DNA from: JAIPFM01 sp964494325
Lineage (GTDB): Bacteria; Planctomycetota; Phycisphaerae; Sedimentisphaerales; Anaerobacaceae
Reading direction: 5' to 3'
DNA: 15,276 bases
Assembly: GCA_964494325.1 (NCBI GenBank)
Contig: CAZBTJ010000137.1
Coordinates: 1-15,276 of the forward strand
Both the position numbers and the translations under genes were made by a program. Below, piece by piece: positions 6,699 to 14,893 of the stretch. The notes beneath the pieces were generated by a model. It was not told the origin of the DNA. It was given only the letters and a program-made list of their open reading frames with translations, and ran no database searches. Each line of letters begins with the position of its first letter. Positions within the stretch are counted from its first letter, which is position 1.

Positions 6699-7850
6699 TC
6701 AGCGAGGTTCAACTGAGTCCGCTTGTTGAACGGCATTTATCCGTCCTTGTCTAATAGTTTTCAGGGGAATGGCTATGTTGCCGTTTATGCCCTTGTACGC
6801 CACGGCCACATAGAGCATCACAGGCTTGCCGTTATCATCGGTTAGCACACGTGGTTGTTCCACACGCTCCGGTTTCCATATCTCCCCATTTGAAAGGAGA
6901 AATTCTTTTTTCATCAGTATGGGCTGGGAAGCATGCTGCCACTTCAATCCATCCAACGAGGTAAACATCGCCAGGGCAGACTCACCCAGCACATGACATA
7001 CCATGTAGTAGTGCCTGTTTAGCTTATCGTACCACACCGTGGCGTCTTCAGTCTGTTTCTCTGAATACACGGGCTCATTGCTGAATTGGAATGGGCCCTG
7101 CGGATTCCTTGAATGTCCCACCACTTGAATTCGATGCCAACCGGTCCTTTGTGCGTCATCTGATTTCATAATCATCAAGTACCGACCATCTCTGTAGACC
7201 ACCGCCGGATTGTCTGTGATGTTTTTGATCCGCTCACAATCATCCGGGGTAGCGACAGGCCTTTCAGCACGCTCAAATGGTCCGGCGGGGTTTTCGCTTA
7301 CTGCCACGCCAAGACGCTGGGAATTCCGGAGTGTCTTACTATTCCTCTTGTCATCCAGCCACGCGCGAGTGGGCAAAGGACTGTCTTTCTGCGGTTCGAA
7401 TTTTCCACGCAAATCGTCCGATTGGTAATAGAGAAGGATCTTATCTTCGACCGTGAGTGCAAATTGGCTATGAGCATCGATAAGATCCCAGCCGTCGGCA
7501 TTGCGGTTTTCGAGCACAACACCGGTATCCCTGAACGGACCTTCCGGCTTGTCAGCGACAGCGTGGCAGACTTCGGAATCAGTCAACCAGCGTCTATGCT
7601 CTCCTTTCCAACGCGAGTAATACGCATGGTAACGACCATCCTTCCACTTGATTACGGTGCGATCCCAGATGCGGCACTTCGGATCGACAAGCACATGCGC
7701 ACTTTGCCGACGCTGCAAGAATGAGCTTTCAATACTCGGATCCAGCGGCACAGGGGTGACGGAGAGCGATTCACCCGTTGCCGCTATAGCGACTGCCGAG
7801 AAGAACGTGTAAAGGGCAGTGAATATTGACATCTCTATTAGTCTCTTCAT
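6699..7850 (-). CDS. Secreted five-bladed-propeller glycoside hydrolase-like protein
   Basis: 383 residues. The start at 7850 has AGGAG seven bases upstream. Residues 1-24 form a Sec signal peptide (hydrophobic core to AIAA). The rest carries repeated blades of glycosidase beta-propellers (families 43, 117 and 32 have this fold): WDRTVIKWKDGRYHAYYS (62-79), LGVAVSENPAGPFER (180-194), TDNPAVVYRDGRYLMIMKS (212-230), VGHSRNPQGPF (244-254), TEDATVWYDKLNRHYYMV (267-284) and ERVEQPRVLTDDNGKPVMLY (328-347). Asp63, Asp213 or Glu268 and Glu329 are candidate catalytic carboxylates, by position only. The family number and substrate are not settled; GH117-like and GH43-like are both open. Its place directly before a sulfatase suggests cleavage of a sulfated polysaccharide or the oligosaccharides released from it. 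Confidence 0.85.
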   Translation of the reverse strand: MKRLIEMSIFTALYTFFSAVAIAATGESLSVTPVPLDPSIESSFLQRRQSAHVLVDPKCRIWDRTVIKWKDGRYHAYYSRWKGEHRRWLTDSEVCHAVADKPEGPFRDTGVVLENRNADGWDLIDAHSQFALTVEDKILLYYQSDDLRGKFEPQKDSPLPTRAWLDDKRNSKTLRNSQRLGVAVSENPAGPFERAERPVATPDDCERIKNITDNPAVVYRDGRYLMIMKSDDAQRTGWHRIQVVGHSRNPQGPFQFSNEPVYSEKQTEDATVWYDKLNRHYYMVCHVLGESALAMFTSLDGLKWQHASQPILMKKEFLLSNGEIWKPERVEQPRVLTDDNGKPVMLYVAVAYKGINGNIAIPLKTIRQGRINAVQQADSVEPR

Positions 7851-8007
7851 TTCAATTCTCCTATACCGAACGATAACATGTAGTTGGGCCTACGGTTCGC
7901 TGCAATGTCTTACTCGTTAGAAATTGTACTGAAAAACTAACATAAAGGAATATTAAAGCTGACTTTCTTGTGTAGGCTGTCATCTGTCTTCTGTTATATA
8001 CAAAGAC

Positions 8008-8030
8008 GGCCCACATGTAGCGTGTGGGCC
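8008..8030 (-). terminator. Hairpin downstream of the LamG gene
   Basis: GGCCCACA (8008-8015) and TGTGGGCC (8023-8030) form a perfect eight-pair, GC-rich stem with a seven-base loop. It is 82 bases past the stop of the LamG gene on the minus strand, followed by GTCTTTGTATATA, a weak T-rich tail. It probably ends or attenuates transcription between the LamG gene and the hydrolase-sulfatase pair. The poor T-run leaves mRNA 3'-end stabilisation as an alternative. Confidence 0.55.
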
Positions 8031-8111
8031 ACCTGAAGGAGGAGGACTTTTCATCTTAATAATGTGTGTGTCGCATTATCTGAAAGACGAGCAGTCGGTT
8101 AAACTATTTAC

Positions 8112-11015
8112 TTAAAATGATTGTGGGACTGAGTCTGTAATTCCGGCCAATCCAGCGATTTCAGCATCACTGAGTGCACGGTCATAAACATATACATCGT
8201 CGATCAGGCCTTGAAAACGTTTGTTCATGCCTCGATTGATACCAATACCAATCTGACCAAAGCGGGTATCCGCCACATTCATGGTCGCGATCAGTAGGCC
8301 ATTGTAGTAAACGCTGGTAGTGATCCCATCACAGCTGGCTGCCAAGTGGACCCAATCACTCACGACTGAACCCAATACAGTTATGGCTGAACCAACATAC
8401 CGGTAATTTCCTGGATTACTACCATCCACGTCAATCTGGAAATCTAAGGTACTACTGTTGTTGTTAAAGGGACTGTTATTAACGGCTTGACCAAAAATAT
8501 CCGTTTGTACCCATAAGGCGACACTGTAGGCCGGAAAGACCTGTTCCTCGGCAAAGGCAAACACCACTTGATCGTCAATGCCATCGAATACCATCGCCTG
8601 GCCGATCTTGCCAGTTGTATACTCGGGGGTTCCTTCGGCAGTCCCTGGATAGTTTCCAATACGATCATTGCTATTGCCTTCAAATTCATAGTGGGCAATA
8701 AGATTGGGGTTACTGTTGTCCGGGACAACAGGCAACACCGCCTCGGGTTTAGCCAGAGGGTAGAGGCGCATGTCATCCACATAGACCACACCCGTGGCAC
8801 CGGCCCCTTCAATACCGATTGTCAGACTTGTGACATTTTGCAGTGAGTTCACAATCGAAAGATCAATAATCCAAGAAATCCACTGCTGACGTTGCAGCAC
8901 ATCTGTCAAACCGTCATAAGGTATCTTGGCGTTATTTATCTTCAGGTACAGTTGACCACCACTATTATCTGGATCACCGTAAATGTTTAGGGAAAGCGAT
9001 TTTATGCCATTTTGGCTCCAATCAGTACCAATCGGCAGATTCACGACAGCCTCGGCATAGATCGATATGCTGTTGTCGTAGAACAGTGGCATGGACTGCG
9101 AACCATTGTGAACCGTGGTTGTCTCGGCAAATGGACCGTTCAAATGACCGACGACTAAGCCGTTGTCATTGATCTGATAGCCGTCTATCCATGTCAGATA
9201 GATCCGGTGACTGTCGACCTCTCCCACGTCAAGATCGTTGTACGATTCAAAATCGTCGACAACAGCGTACGGAGGTGTGGTAAAGCTCCAGACAGGACCT
9301 GCATAGGCCGTGACTGCTTCTGTATCATTCACCTCAGTGACAGACCAGTAGTAGGTGGTGCCATAGTCTAGTGCTACTGCATAGATGCTGTCGGTTGTTG
9401 TATCCGCCAACGCCAGATCGTTCACATCTGTGCCCAGATAAATCTGATGAGAGACCGCTTCCCGACCGGCACGCCAGCTCAATTCTACATCCACACTGTC
9501 GGTCACAGTACCCTCTTCAGGTTGGGGTTCTCTGGCACATGTGGGAATAGCCAAGAATCGTACTTCACTGAGGCTATAGACAGGTATCTGGCCATAGTTG
9601 TTAATAATGTTAATCTTGACCATCTTCGCTGTCGCACCCCCCAAATCAACGGTGGTATTGGCTTGATAGTCACTTTGACCCGTTCCCTGAGCAAAAGGCA
9701 GCACATTGTCCACTGGCGTCCAGGTGGTGCCATCGACACTGATTTCAATGGTGACGTCTTTAACGCTCAGATTAATGTAAAGTGGTTCACCCGATTGATT
9801 GGAATTCCAAACCAACATGGTATCCAGCCTGTAGAGTTTATCAAAGTCGTATTGAATCCAGGGAGATACCTCGTTTGAATCACTGAGCCACATCCCATTT
9901 GGATCGGTACTATGTTGATCCAGTTCATCTAGCCCAACGCCGTTCACTGTATTTTGGGGTCCCGTATCGTCGGCACTCTGACTGGAAGCGCTTGCCTGAA
10001 CGGTTTCAATCGGAATGGAGTAAGGCTCTGCGGTAAAACTCCACACCTGACCTTTAAAGACAGTGTTGTCCGGGGCGACATTGACTTCATCCACACGCCA
10101 GTAATAGGTTTGACCAAATTCAAGGACACCTGCGTCATAAGTGGTGTCAGTCAGACCTGAATTGACCGCATCGGCGAAAACAGCGTCATTAACGTCATCC
10201 CAGGTTGTTCCCAGGTAGACATTATGCGTGGCAGCAAATTCACCGGGAGCCCAACCAAGCATTACATCTCGGAGTACATCGATTTGCCCATCTTTTGGCA
10301 AAGGAGCAGAGGCAAGTTCTACCGGCACACCTGCCATAATAGCTGGAATTTCCTCTGCCGTAACAATGTGATCGTAAATACGAAAATCATCCAGAACACC
10401 GTCCAAATACCGACTGGTATTCCAGGAACCGATCGTAAAGGGTGATCTGAGATATATCTCGCTTGCAGCGGGTGAGCTACCCCCTTCTGAATCGAGAACA
10501 CCATTGATGTAGATTTGTGTGTGCCCGGTCGTAATATCAAAGGTGGCTATGACATGATATGTTTCGCCCGCCTCTAATACGGTTTGAGATCTGAACTGAT
10601 TGGGACCTCGGTCTTTGATGGCAAGCTCAATAAGACCTGAATTAAGCAGATTAAAGTGAATCCCTCCGGATGCCCAATCTTCATGGCAGATAGAGTTGAA
10701 AGTGCCCGTGAATGAGTCGAACTTCAACCACACGGCGATGGAGACTTGGTTGAAGGTACCCCAATCTTGGCCAGTCACATCAACGTGCGCATCACCATTA
10801 AAGTCCAATGCAGACTTGGAACTAGGCAAAAGCCCGTCCGTCCAGGTCGCATTAATCACATTCCCTGCTACACCACCGACTTCATCAACAGCATTATTGC
10901 CGCCCCCCTCATCAAACGTCCAATGGGCCACCAGGTCGGCTGATGCACTGCGACCTAGAAGCAAGCACACCGCAAGTACCAATCCAAACAACTGTGTCTT
11001 TTGTGTCTTTATCAT
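8112..11015 (-). CDS. Large secreted LamG / discoidin / Fn3-like surface protein
   Basis: 967 residues, exported by a Sec signal peptide (residues 1-26, ending RSASA). The start at 11015 follows GGAGG by about eight bases; a TTG at 11030 is in frame but overlaps that ribosome site. Domain order: LamG jellyroll (about 28-225, opening LVAHWTFDEGGG and closing GVLDDFRIYD); Fn3-like module (about 232-332, HNVYLGT ... YYWRVDEVN); F5/8 type C discoidin-like domain (about 335-490, ending SLSEVRFLAIP); second Fn3-like module (about 495-583, HQIYLGT ... YYWSVTEVN); a galactose-binding-like beta-sandwich (about 586-752, DDFESYND to VVYVDDMRLYP); second LamG (about 770-960, LIAHYEFEG to DDVYVYDRALSD). 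There is no enzyme motif and no clear C-terminal anchor. Role inferred: glycan binding or cell-surface adhesion. It stands alone, with a 257-base gap upstream and a hairpin downstream. Confidence 0.92.
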   Translation of the reverse strand: MIKTQKTQLFGLVLAVCLLLGRSASADLVAHWTFDEGGGNNAVDEVGGVAGNVINATWTDGLLPSSKSALDFNGDAHVDVTGQDWGTFNQVSIAVWLKFDSFTGTFNSICHEDWASGGIHFNLLNSGLIELAIKDRGPNQFRSQTVLEAGETYHVIATFDITTGHTQIYINGVLDSEGGSSPAASEIYLRSPFTIGSWNTSRYLDGVLDDFRIYDHIVTAEEIPAIMAGVPVELASAPLPKDGQIDVLRDVMLGWAPGEFAATHNVYLGTTWDDVNDAVFADAVNSGLTDTTYDAGVLEFGQTYYWRVDEVNVAPDNTVFKGQVWSFTAEPYSIPIETVQASASSQSADDTGPQNTVNGVGLDELDQHSTDPNGMWLSDSNEVSPWIQYDFDKLYRLDTMLVWNSNQSGEPLYINLSVKDVTIEISVDGTTWTPVDNVLPFAQGTGQSDYQANTTVDLGGATAKMVKINIINNYGQIPVYSLSEVRFLAIPTCAREPQPEEGTVTDSVDVELSWRAGREAVSHQIYLGTDVNDLALADTTTDSIYAVALDYGTTYYWSVTEVNDTEAVTAYAGPVWSFTTPPYAVVDDFESYNDLDVGEVDSHRIYLTWIDGYQINDNGLVVGHLNGPFAETTTVHNGSQSMPLFYDNSISIYAEAVVNLPIGTDWSQNGIKSLSLNIYGDPDNSGGQLYLKINNAKIPYDGLTDVLQRQQWISWIIDLSIVNSLQNVTSLTIGIEGAGATGVVYVDDMRLYPLAKPEAVLPVVPDNSNPNLIAHYEFEGNSNDRIGNYPGTAEGTPEYTTGKIGQAMVFDGIDDQVVFAFAEEQVFPAYSVALWVQTDIFGQAVNNSPFNNNSSTLDFQIDVDGSNPGNYRYVGSAITVLGSVVSDWVHLAASCDGITTSVYYNGLLIATMNVADTRFGQIGIGINRGMNKRFQGLIDDVYVYDRALSDAEIAGLAGITDSVPQSF

Positions 11016-11069
11016 GTTTCTATCCTCCAAATCTTCCCGTAATACTTATTTCTTTGAAATGGCGAGACC

Positions 11070-11095
11070 TTATTCCCTTACGGGTTTCGGAATAA
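11070..11095 (-). other. Small inverted repeat in the 5' leader of the LamG gene
   Basis: TTATTCC at 11070-11076 and GGAATAA at 11089-11095 form a seven-pair stem, with an alternative CCC-GTAA-GGG hairpin inside the same stretch. It lies about 55 bases upstream of the LamG start. It could be a leader structure or an operator. Evidence is only the base pairing. Confidence 0.25.
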
Positions 11096-11272
11096 TTCAC
11101 ACAACCACAATGCGGACTATTGATTGTCACACTTCTTTTTTAGCCCGCATAAAACGCATTCTGAGATATCCTCCATGAACTGTGATCGCAGACCTTCCCT
11201 ACGATTGCTAGTCATACTGTATGAACTCATCTTTTCTTGCTAATCACTTGTACTGATCGTGAGTAAAACCTG

Positions 11273-12142
11273 CTAAAAATAGCTGGTATCATGCGTGCCA
11301 ATCCAACCGCTACCTGGACCATTCCATGCCTCAATGAAAGGTTCTTCCATAACGGGTAGATTGTTCTCTGGGAGGATCATTCTCCAGATAACGTGGCCAT
11401 CCCCAAACAGTTGACTTCGCCCTGTGGCTCGTGGATCTGGTGAATACACGGCACCTTTGGGACTGGCAAATTTGGATTCATTCCAGGACCAACCATCGCG
11501 ACCGTGGTTATAGCGATACGCTGAATCGCTACTGTCCAAATTTAGAATCTCACTCATAAGCAGTCCCCTGGAATTGCAGACTCTCCCAGTAAGATACCGC
11601 TTGGCATTTGAACTACATGAATCACGATCTAAAGTATCCGCTCTCCCATAGTAGCTATAGGCAATCTCTGCAAATTCATGGTTTCTCCAGTTTATGGTTT
11701 TAATCCAATCCTGCATAAACTCACCACTGCAACTGGGACAGGTCACCATGTCAGTTGCTTCACCTGTGTCTTTGTAGTTAGGACTAAAGGCTTTGATATA
11801 TGGATTAATTCCCTCAATATTCCACATCGTCGCACCCTTAGAATTCTCCTTGGGCTCATCCATGATGTAATGTGGCCGGGGTTGATTAAACCATGTCACC
11901 ATGGCCATCATCTTGCCGTCATTGCTTGCGGAATACATTTCAATAGCAGTACCCCACTGCTTCAGTCTAGCTCCACAACTGATACGTCGGGCCGCGTCTC
12001 TGGCCCTACCCAGAACTGGCATCAGAACGCCCATGAGAACTGCAATGATCGCGATCACCACCAACAGTTCAATTAGAGTAAAGCCTGTGTATTTCTTGGG
12101 ACTCCTATCTATCGTTGTTAACACGACTTTCTTAGCAGCCAT
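11273..12142 (-). CDS. Type II pseudopilin-like protein (prepilin N-methylation motif)
   Basis: 289 residues. The start at 12142 has a near-perfect AAGGAGGT seven bases upstream; an upstream ATG at 12160 overlaps the previous stop codon but sits within that ribosome site. The class III prepilin signal is G20|FTLIELLVVIAIIAVL, cleaved after Gly20 with Glu25 at the conserved +5 position, and is followed by a single hydrophobic helix. The sequence RISCGARLKQWGTAIEMYS after the helix is typical of the abundant PVC-group pseudopilin-like proteins, and the C-terminus carries LFGDGHV (246-251), the DG-H signature of that group. A CPSC pair (135-138) and further Cys residues may bind metal or form disulfides. 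A prepilin peptidase and assembly ATPase would be needed from elsewhere. It is 14 bases downstream of the FecR-like gene, so it is in the sigma-FecR operon. Confidence 0.9.
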   Translation of the reverse strand: MAAKKVVLTTIDRSPKKYTGFTLIELLVVIAIIAVLMGVLMPVLGRARDAARRISCGARLKQWGTAIEMYSASNDGKMMAMVTWFNQPRPHYIMDEPKENSKGATMWNIEGINPYIKAFSPNYKDTGEATDMVTCPSCSGEFMQDWIKTINWRNHEFAEIAYSYYGRADTLDRDSCSSNAKRYLTGRVCNSRGLLMSEILNLDSSDSAYRYNHGRDGWSWNESKFASPKGAVYSPDPRATGRSQLFGDGHVIWRMILPENNLPVMEEPFIEAWNGPGSGWIGTHDTSYF

Positions 12143-12156
12143 AATTATTACCTCCT

Positions 12157-14013
12157 TCATTCCAGTTTTTCTCGATCACTCAACTCCAAGGCCGGATCGG
12201 CAAAGAGTCCCCAATCGTATCCGTGAGTACCGCTGCAAGTCACCATTAGGGTCAGAAAGCGATGACTATCATTTAATGGCATATCAACCGGTACGCCACC
12301 ATCTAGCGAACTGAGATTCAAAGCACGGAAACCGATTTTTCCATCTACCAAAACCCAGAAATCTGCTTGGTCTACAACCAATCTGCCTACTCTGACAGCA
12401 TGTTCACGAGCCGTTTTTGATATACCACATAACGCTGTAAATCGATCGATATGGCCTCCGGTAAGACTAGAACGAATAGCCTTTAAATCAAACGTGATCC
12501 CCGTATTGGCATGCAATGACAACAACGGGGCATCCAATGTACCGTACGTTTCCCCGTTAAGAGATAATTCCCTAAATCCAATGCCAATCATACCCAAAAA
12601 ACCATCCACACGGCAAAAAGCAAAAGAAACACCATCGGTGTCCGGACACCCGAAAAACTCAAAACCGGTTGAGCTGATTTGAACGGGCCTCTCTCCACCA
12701 TCAGGCACAAAAAGATAGTCTACGTAGGGCAATGATGCTGCTTCGGTCGCATGAGCTGTATCCAGTCTAATATTGTATTTTTGACTATTACAGGGGACAA
12801 CTCGACCATTCCGTATGTCTACCATATCATCCAGACTGCCAGTACCAAATCCATTACCGCCTAAAAAGGCATCTGCCAAACTAAACCGTCTTCCAGGAAT
12901 ACCAAAGCCTATATCCTCGGGCATTTCCCGGATAACCTGATCCTGACGAAACTGATGTTCTGTCACCTTTCCTGCCGCACTTATTCGAGCCGCCTCGTGT
13001 TTGATCAGCATGATGGTTGAAACACCGGGTTCATTGGGCTGCGTAAGGCCTTGAACTTCGACTCGTCCTTCGTAGACCTGTGTCTGCGTATCACCCCGCT
13101 CATGCGTAATAACGCTGAACTCCGTGCCATAATCGGTAATGGTCCCATTGAGGGTACGAATCGAAAATCCCTCAGCTCGCTCAGGAACAATCGCCGAAAC
13201 TGTACCGCTCCGCAAAAATAGTCGTCCCGGCCCCTCCAATTGCAAATCACACGGGGCTTGCAATATCACTTCAGCTCCATTGTCAAAGCCAATCTGAATC
13301 AATCCCTGTTTGAGAAACAACCCAGATGCCGACAACCGTGTTCCAGCGTCAGTGGAGAAATCCTGTTGATCCCACATGGCATCACGGGCCTTAATGATCG
13401 TTGCAACTAAAGGTGGGGTCGTAACCACAGTGACTAATTCGGACTCTGTGGATTTGGGTGCAGGTACTAACCAAATCAAGAGCGCAATGATCAAGAGCGC
13501 GGCCAGCGAACTCGTGGAGACCATGATCCTTCGCCGCCGGGCAAGATATTCTTTATAGGCCAGTTCTTCTTGCTGTTGTTTTTCGTCGGCCTTGAATTGC
13601 TCCAGGGCCTGTTTCGCATAGGCCTCTATGTCTGCAGTGTGATCGGTGGTTTTGCTCTGGATTGGGATCCCACGCTGCGAAGGCGTATCTGTTTCCAGAA
13701 ACGTAGCCGGCGGTGGACAGACCGTGTCCTGCTTGGCGGTCTCCGATGGTTCGCTGTTTCGGATATCGGTTTCATTATCTTCTGCACCCTTGAAAAAATT
13801 CTGGGCCAGATTGGAGCTTTTCTCCCAGGACAGGATTTGGTAGGCATGCAACTCAGCACAAAGTAGGACATAGTCAACATAATCATCCCGGAGTGCGGGA
13901 TATTGGCCCAGAAGTCTATCCAGTTGAACCTTTTGTACTCCGGTAAGAGTCTGTTCCCGCAGGGCACTCAATAGGCCATGAAACACCTGCTGTATCTCTG
14001 GCGTGGGTTTCAT
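12157..14013 (-). CDS. FecR-like transmembrane sensor/anti-sigma with NPCBM-like C-terminus
   Basis: 618 residues. The start at 14013 overlaps the sigma factor stop by four bases (ATGA), with GGAG upstream inside the sigma gene, so translation is coupled. Residues 1-160 are cytoplasmic by the positive-inside rule: an N-terminal helical part (VFHGLLSALREQTLTG ... YVLLCAELHAYQ) resembling the sigma-interacting region of these proteins, then a Ser/Thr-rich linker and a charged Gln/Glu-rich helix. Arg159-Arg162 precede one transmembrane helix (about 164-184). Outside, a FecR domain spans about 225-345, with FDNGAEVILQAP, LFLRSGTVSAIVP, TDYGTEFSV and QVYEGRVEV. Residues about 415-610 look like an NPCBM-type carbohydrate-binding domain (TGITFDLKAIR, ADFWVLVDGK, HRFLTLMVT, HGYDWGLFADPALE). 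Inferred role: control of the neighbouring sigma factor in response to a sugar. No enzyme motif. Confidence 0.85.
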   Translation of the reverse strand: MKPTPEIQQVFHGLLSALREQTLTGVQKVQLDRLLGQYPALRDDYVDYVLLCAELHAYQILSWEKSSNLAQNFFKGAEDNETDIRNSEPSETAKQDTVCPPPATFLETDTPSQRGIPIQSKTTDHTADIEAYAKQALEQFKADEKQQQEELAYKEYLARRRRIMVSTSSLAALLIIALLIWLVPAPKSTESELVTVVTTPPLVATIIKARDAMWDQQDFSTDAGTRLSASGLFLKQGLIQIGFDNGAEVILQAPCDLQLEGPGRLFLRSGTVSAIVPERAEGFSIRTLNGTITDYGTEFSVITHERGDTQTQVYEGRVEVQGLTQPNEPGVSTIMLIKHEAARISAAGKVTEHQFRQDQVIREMPEDIGFGIPGRRFSLADAFLGGNGFGTGSLDDMVDIRNGRVVPCNSQKYNIRLDTAHATEAASLPYVDYLFVPDGGERPVQISSTGFEFFGCPDTDGVSFAFCRVDGFLGMIGIGFRELSLNGETYGTLDAPLLSLHANTGITFDLKAIRSSLTGGHIDRFTALCGISKTAREHAVRVGRLVVDQADFWVLVDGKIGFRALNLSSLDGGVPVDMPLNDSHRFLTLMVTCSGTHGYDWGLFADPALELSDREKLE

Positions 14014-14564
14014 AGACGTTGCTCCTGTGCGAGTCTTTGCCGAATGCAGTGCATCAAGTGGAGATGAATTCGATTCAAGGACTTATAGACTCCATCTATA
14101 CTCCGGCCTACAGATTCGGCCACAGCCCGAACCGTAGTATCCAATTCGTAACGTAAGCGTACCAATTCCTGATCACGCTGCATGAGCCGAGTAATACACG
14201 CCTGCAGGGCCTCACTGCGACGATCTTCCTTTTGAAGTGCCCGAGCAGCCTTGGCCTCCAGGGCCTCCAAAACCGGCAAACTATAGGCAGGCAACCGGGT
14301 TTTCTTTTTCTTGAGATAGTTCAAAACCTCAAAGTGTGCAATGCGCAGGGCCCAGTTCAAAAAATGCTGGGAGGACTCGCAGGTGGTATACTTCTTCCAC
14401 ATAACTGTGGCCACATCCTGGAGAATATCGTCCGCATCAGCCCAATTACTCACAAGGCACAGGACATAACCGCGAATTTTTCGTTCGTGCGCCAGATAAA
14501 GATGCATAAACTCGCTGTACTGCTGATCGCAATTTCCCTGATTTGTCGTTGACTTGTTTGTCAT
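14010..14564 (-). CDS. ECF-type RNA polymerase sigma-70 factor (Rhodopirellula/Verrucomicrobium type)
   Basis: 184 residues. Region 2 is at about 16-84 (FMHLYLAHERKIRGYVLCLV, then ADADDILQDVATVMWKKY, and FLNWALRIAHFEVLNYLK), which binds core polymerase and the -10 element. Region 4 is at about 120-175, with a helix-turn-helix (TTVRAVAESVGRSIDGVYKSL) for the -35 element. The short linker with RLPAYSLPVLEAL is typical of the PVC-group sigma subfamily that pairs with FecR-like membrane proteins. I prefer the ATG at 14564, nine bases after GAGG; another ATG at 14570 is only three bases from it. The gene is first in a sigma-FecR-pseudopilin operon, joined to the FecR gene by a four-base overlap. 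Its regulon is unknown but plausibly includes this locus. Confidence 0.93.
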   Translation of the reverse strand: MTNKSTTNQGNCDQQYSEFMHLYLAHERKIRGYVLCLVSNWADADDILQDVATVMWKKYTTCESSQHFLNWALRIAHFEVLNYLKKKKTRLPAYSLPVLEALEAKAARALQKEDRRSEALQACITRLMQRDQELVRLRYELDTTVRAVAESVGRSIDGVYKSLNRIHLHLMHCIRQRLAQEQRL

Positions 14565-14610
14565 GAACATCTGCCTCTACACTACAATGTTCTGGTTCAT
14601 CAATTGGTTT

Positions 14611-14639
14611 CTATAATATATATCGTCGTGACATTGAAA
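14611..14639 (-). promoter_or_regulatory. Possible promoter of the sigma factor operon
   Basis: On the minus strand TTTCAA (14639-14634) is followed 15-17 bases later by an AT-rich TATATTATAG stretch (about 14620-14611), roughly 50 bases upstream of the sigma gene. This fits loosely a housekeeping promoter; an ECF-type promoter cannot be recognised with confidence. The position is sensible but the match is weak. Confidence 0.25.
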
Positions 14640-14834
14640 GAATTGGAAGGTAGAAATAAAAAATATCTCAGATATGGAACAAATAGGAAGGAAATGGGCC
14701 ATATAACCCCAAAAACAAAGCTCATTTGAAGATATGGGAGCCGCAAATAAAAGAAGGGCTTCGGTGATGTGCTGTTCCATAACCAGAAGAAGGCGAACAG
14801 GTTGAAATGACCCGTGAAGTGAAAGCTCAAAATA

Positions 14835-14873
14835 ATTCAGGGCGTTTCTTCTGTGAGAAGAAACGCCCTGAAT
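14835..14873 (-). terminator. Perfect 18-bp hairpin, likely terminator of a minus-strand gene
   Basis: ATTCAGGGCGTTTCTTCT (14835-14852) pairs without mismatch with AGAAGAAACGCCCTGAAT (14856-14873) around a GTG loop. On the minus strand it is followed by TATTTTGAGC, a short T-rich tail; on the plus strand the next bases are AGGAGG, with no T-run. It lies 20 bases past the stop codon of the broken frame at 14894-15028, so it is probably that gene's former terminator. It also insulates the sigma operon from anything upstream. Confidence 0.7.
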
Positions 14874-14893
14874 AGGAGGTAAACGGAGGTTTG

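Noticed and set aside
6707..6731. Inverted repeat GTTCAAC/GTTGAAC at the end of the hydrolase gene
   Set aside because: Seven pairs with an 11-base loop, partly inside the coding region and without a T-run; likely chance and the downstream sulfatase is close.
11108..11145. Possible terminator after the pseudopilin gene (GCGGGCTA...TAGTCCGC region)
   Set aside because: Only an eight-pair stem with a G-U pair and a loop of over 20 bases, with no T-run after it.
14577..14830. Minus-strand frames rich in Phe and Leu upstream of the sigma gene
   Set aside because: Hydrophobic composition comes from AT-rich sequence; no good start site, and the region more likely holds the promoter.
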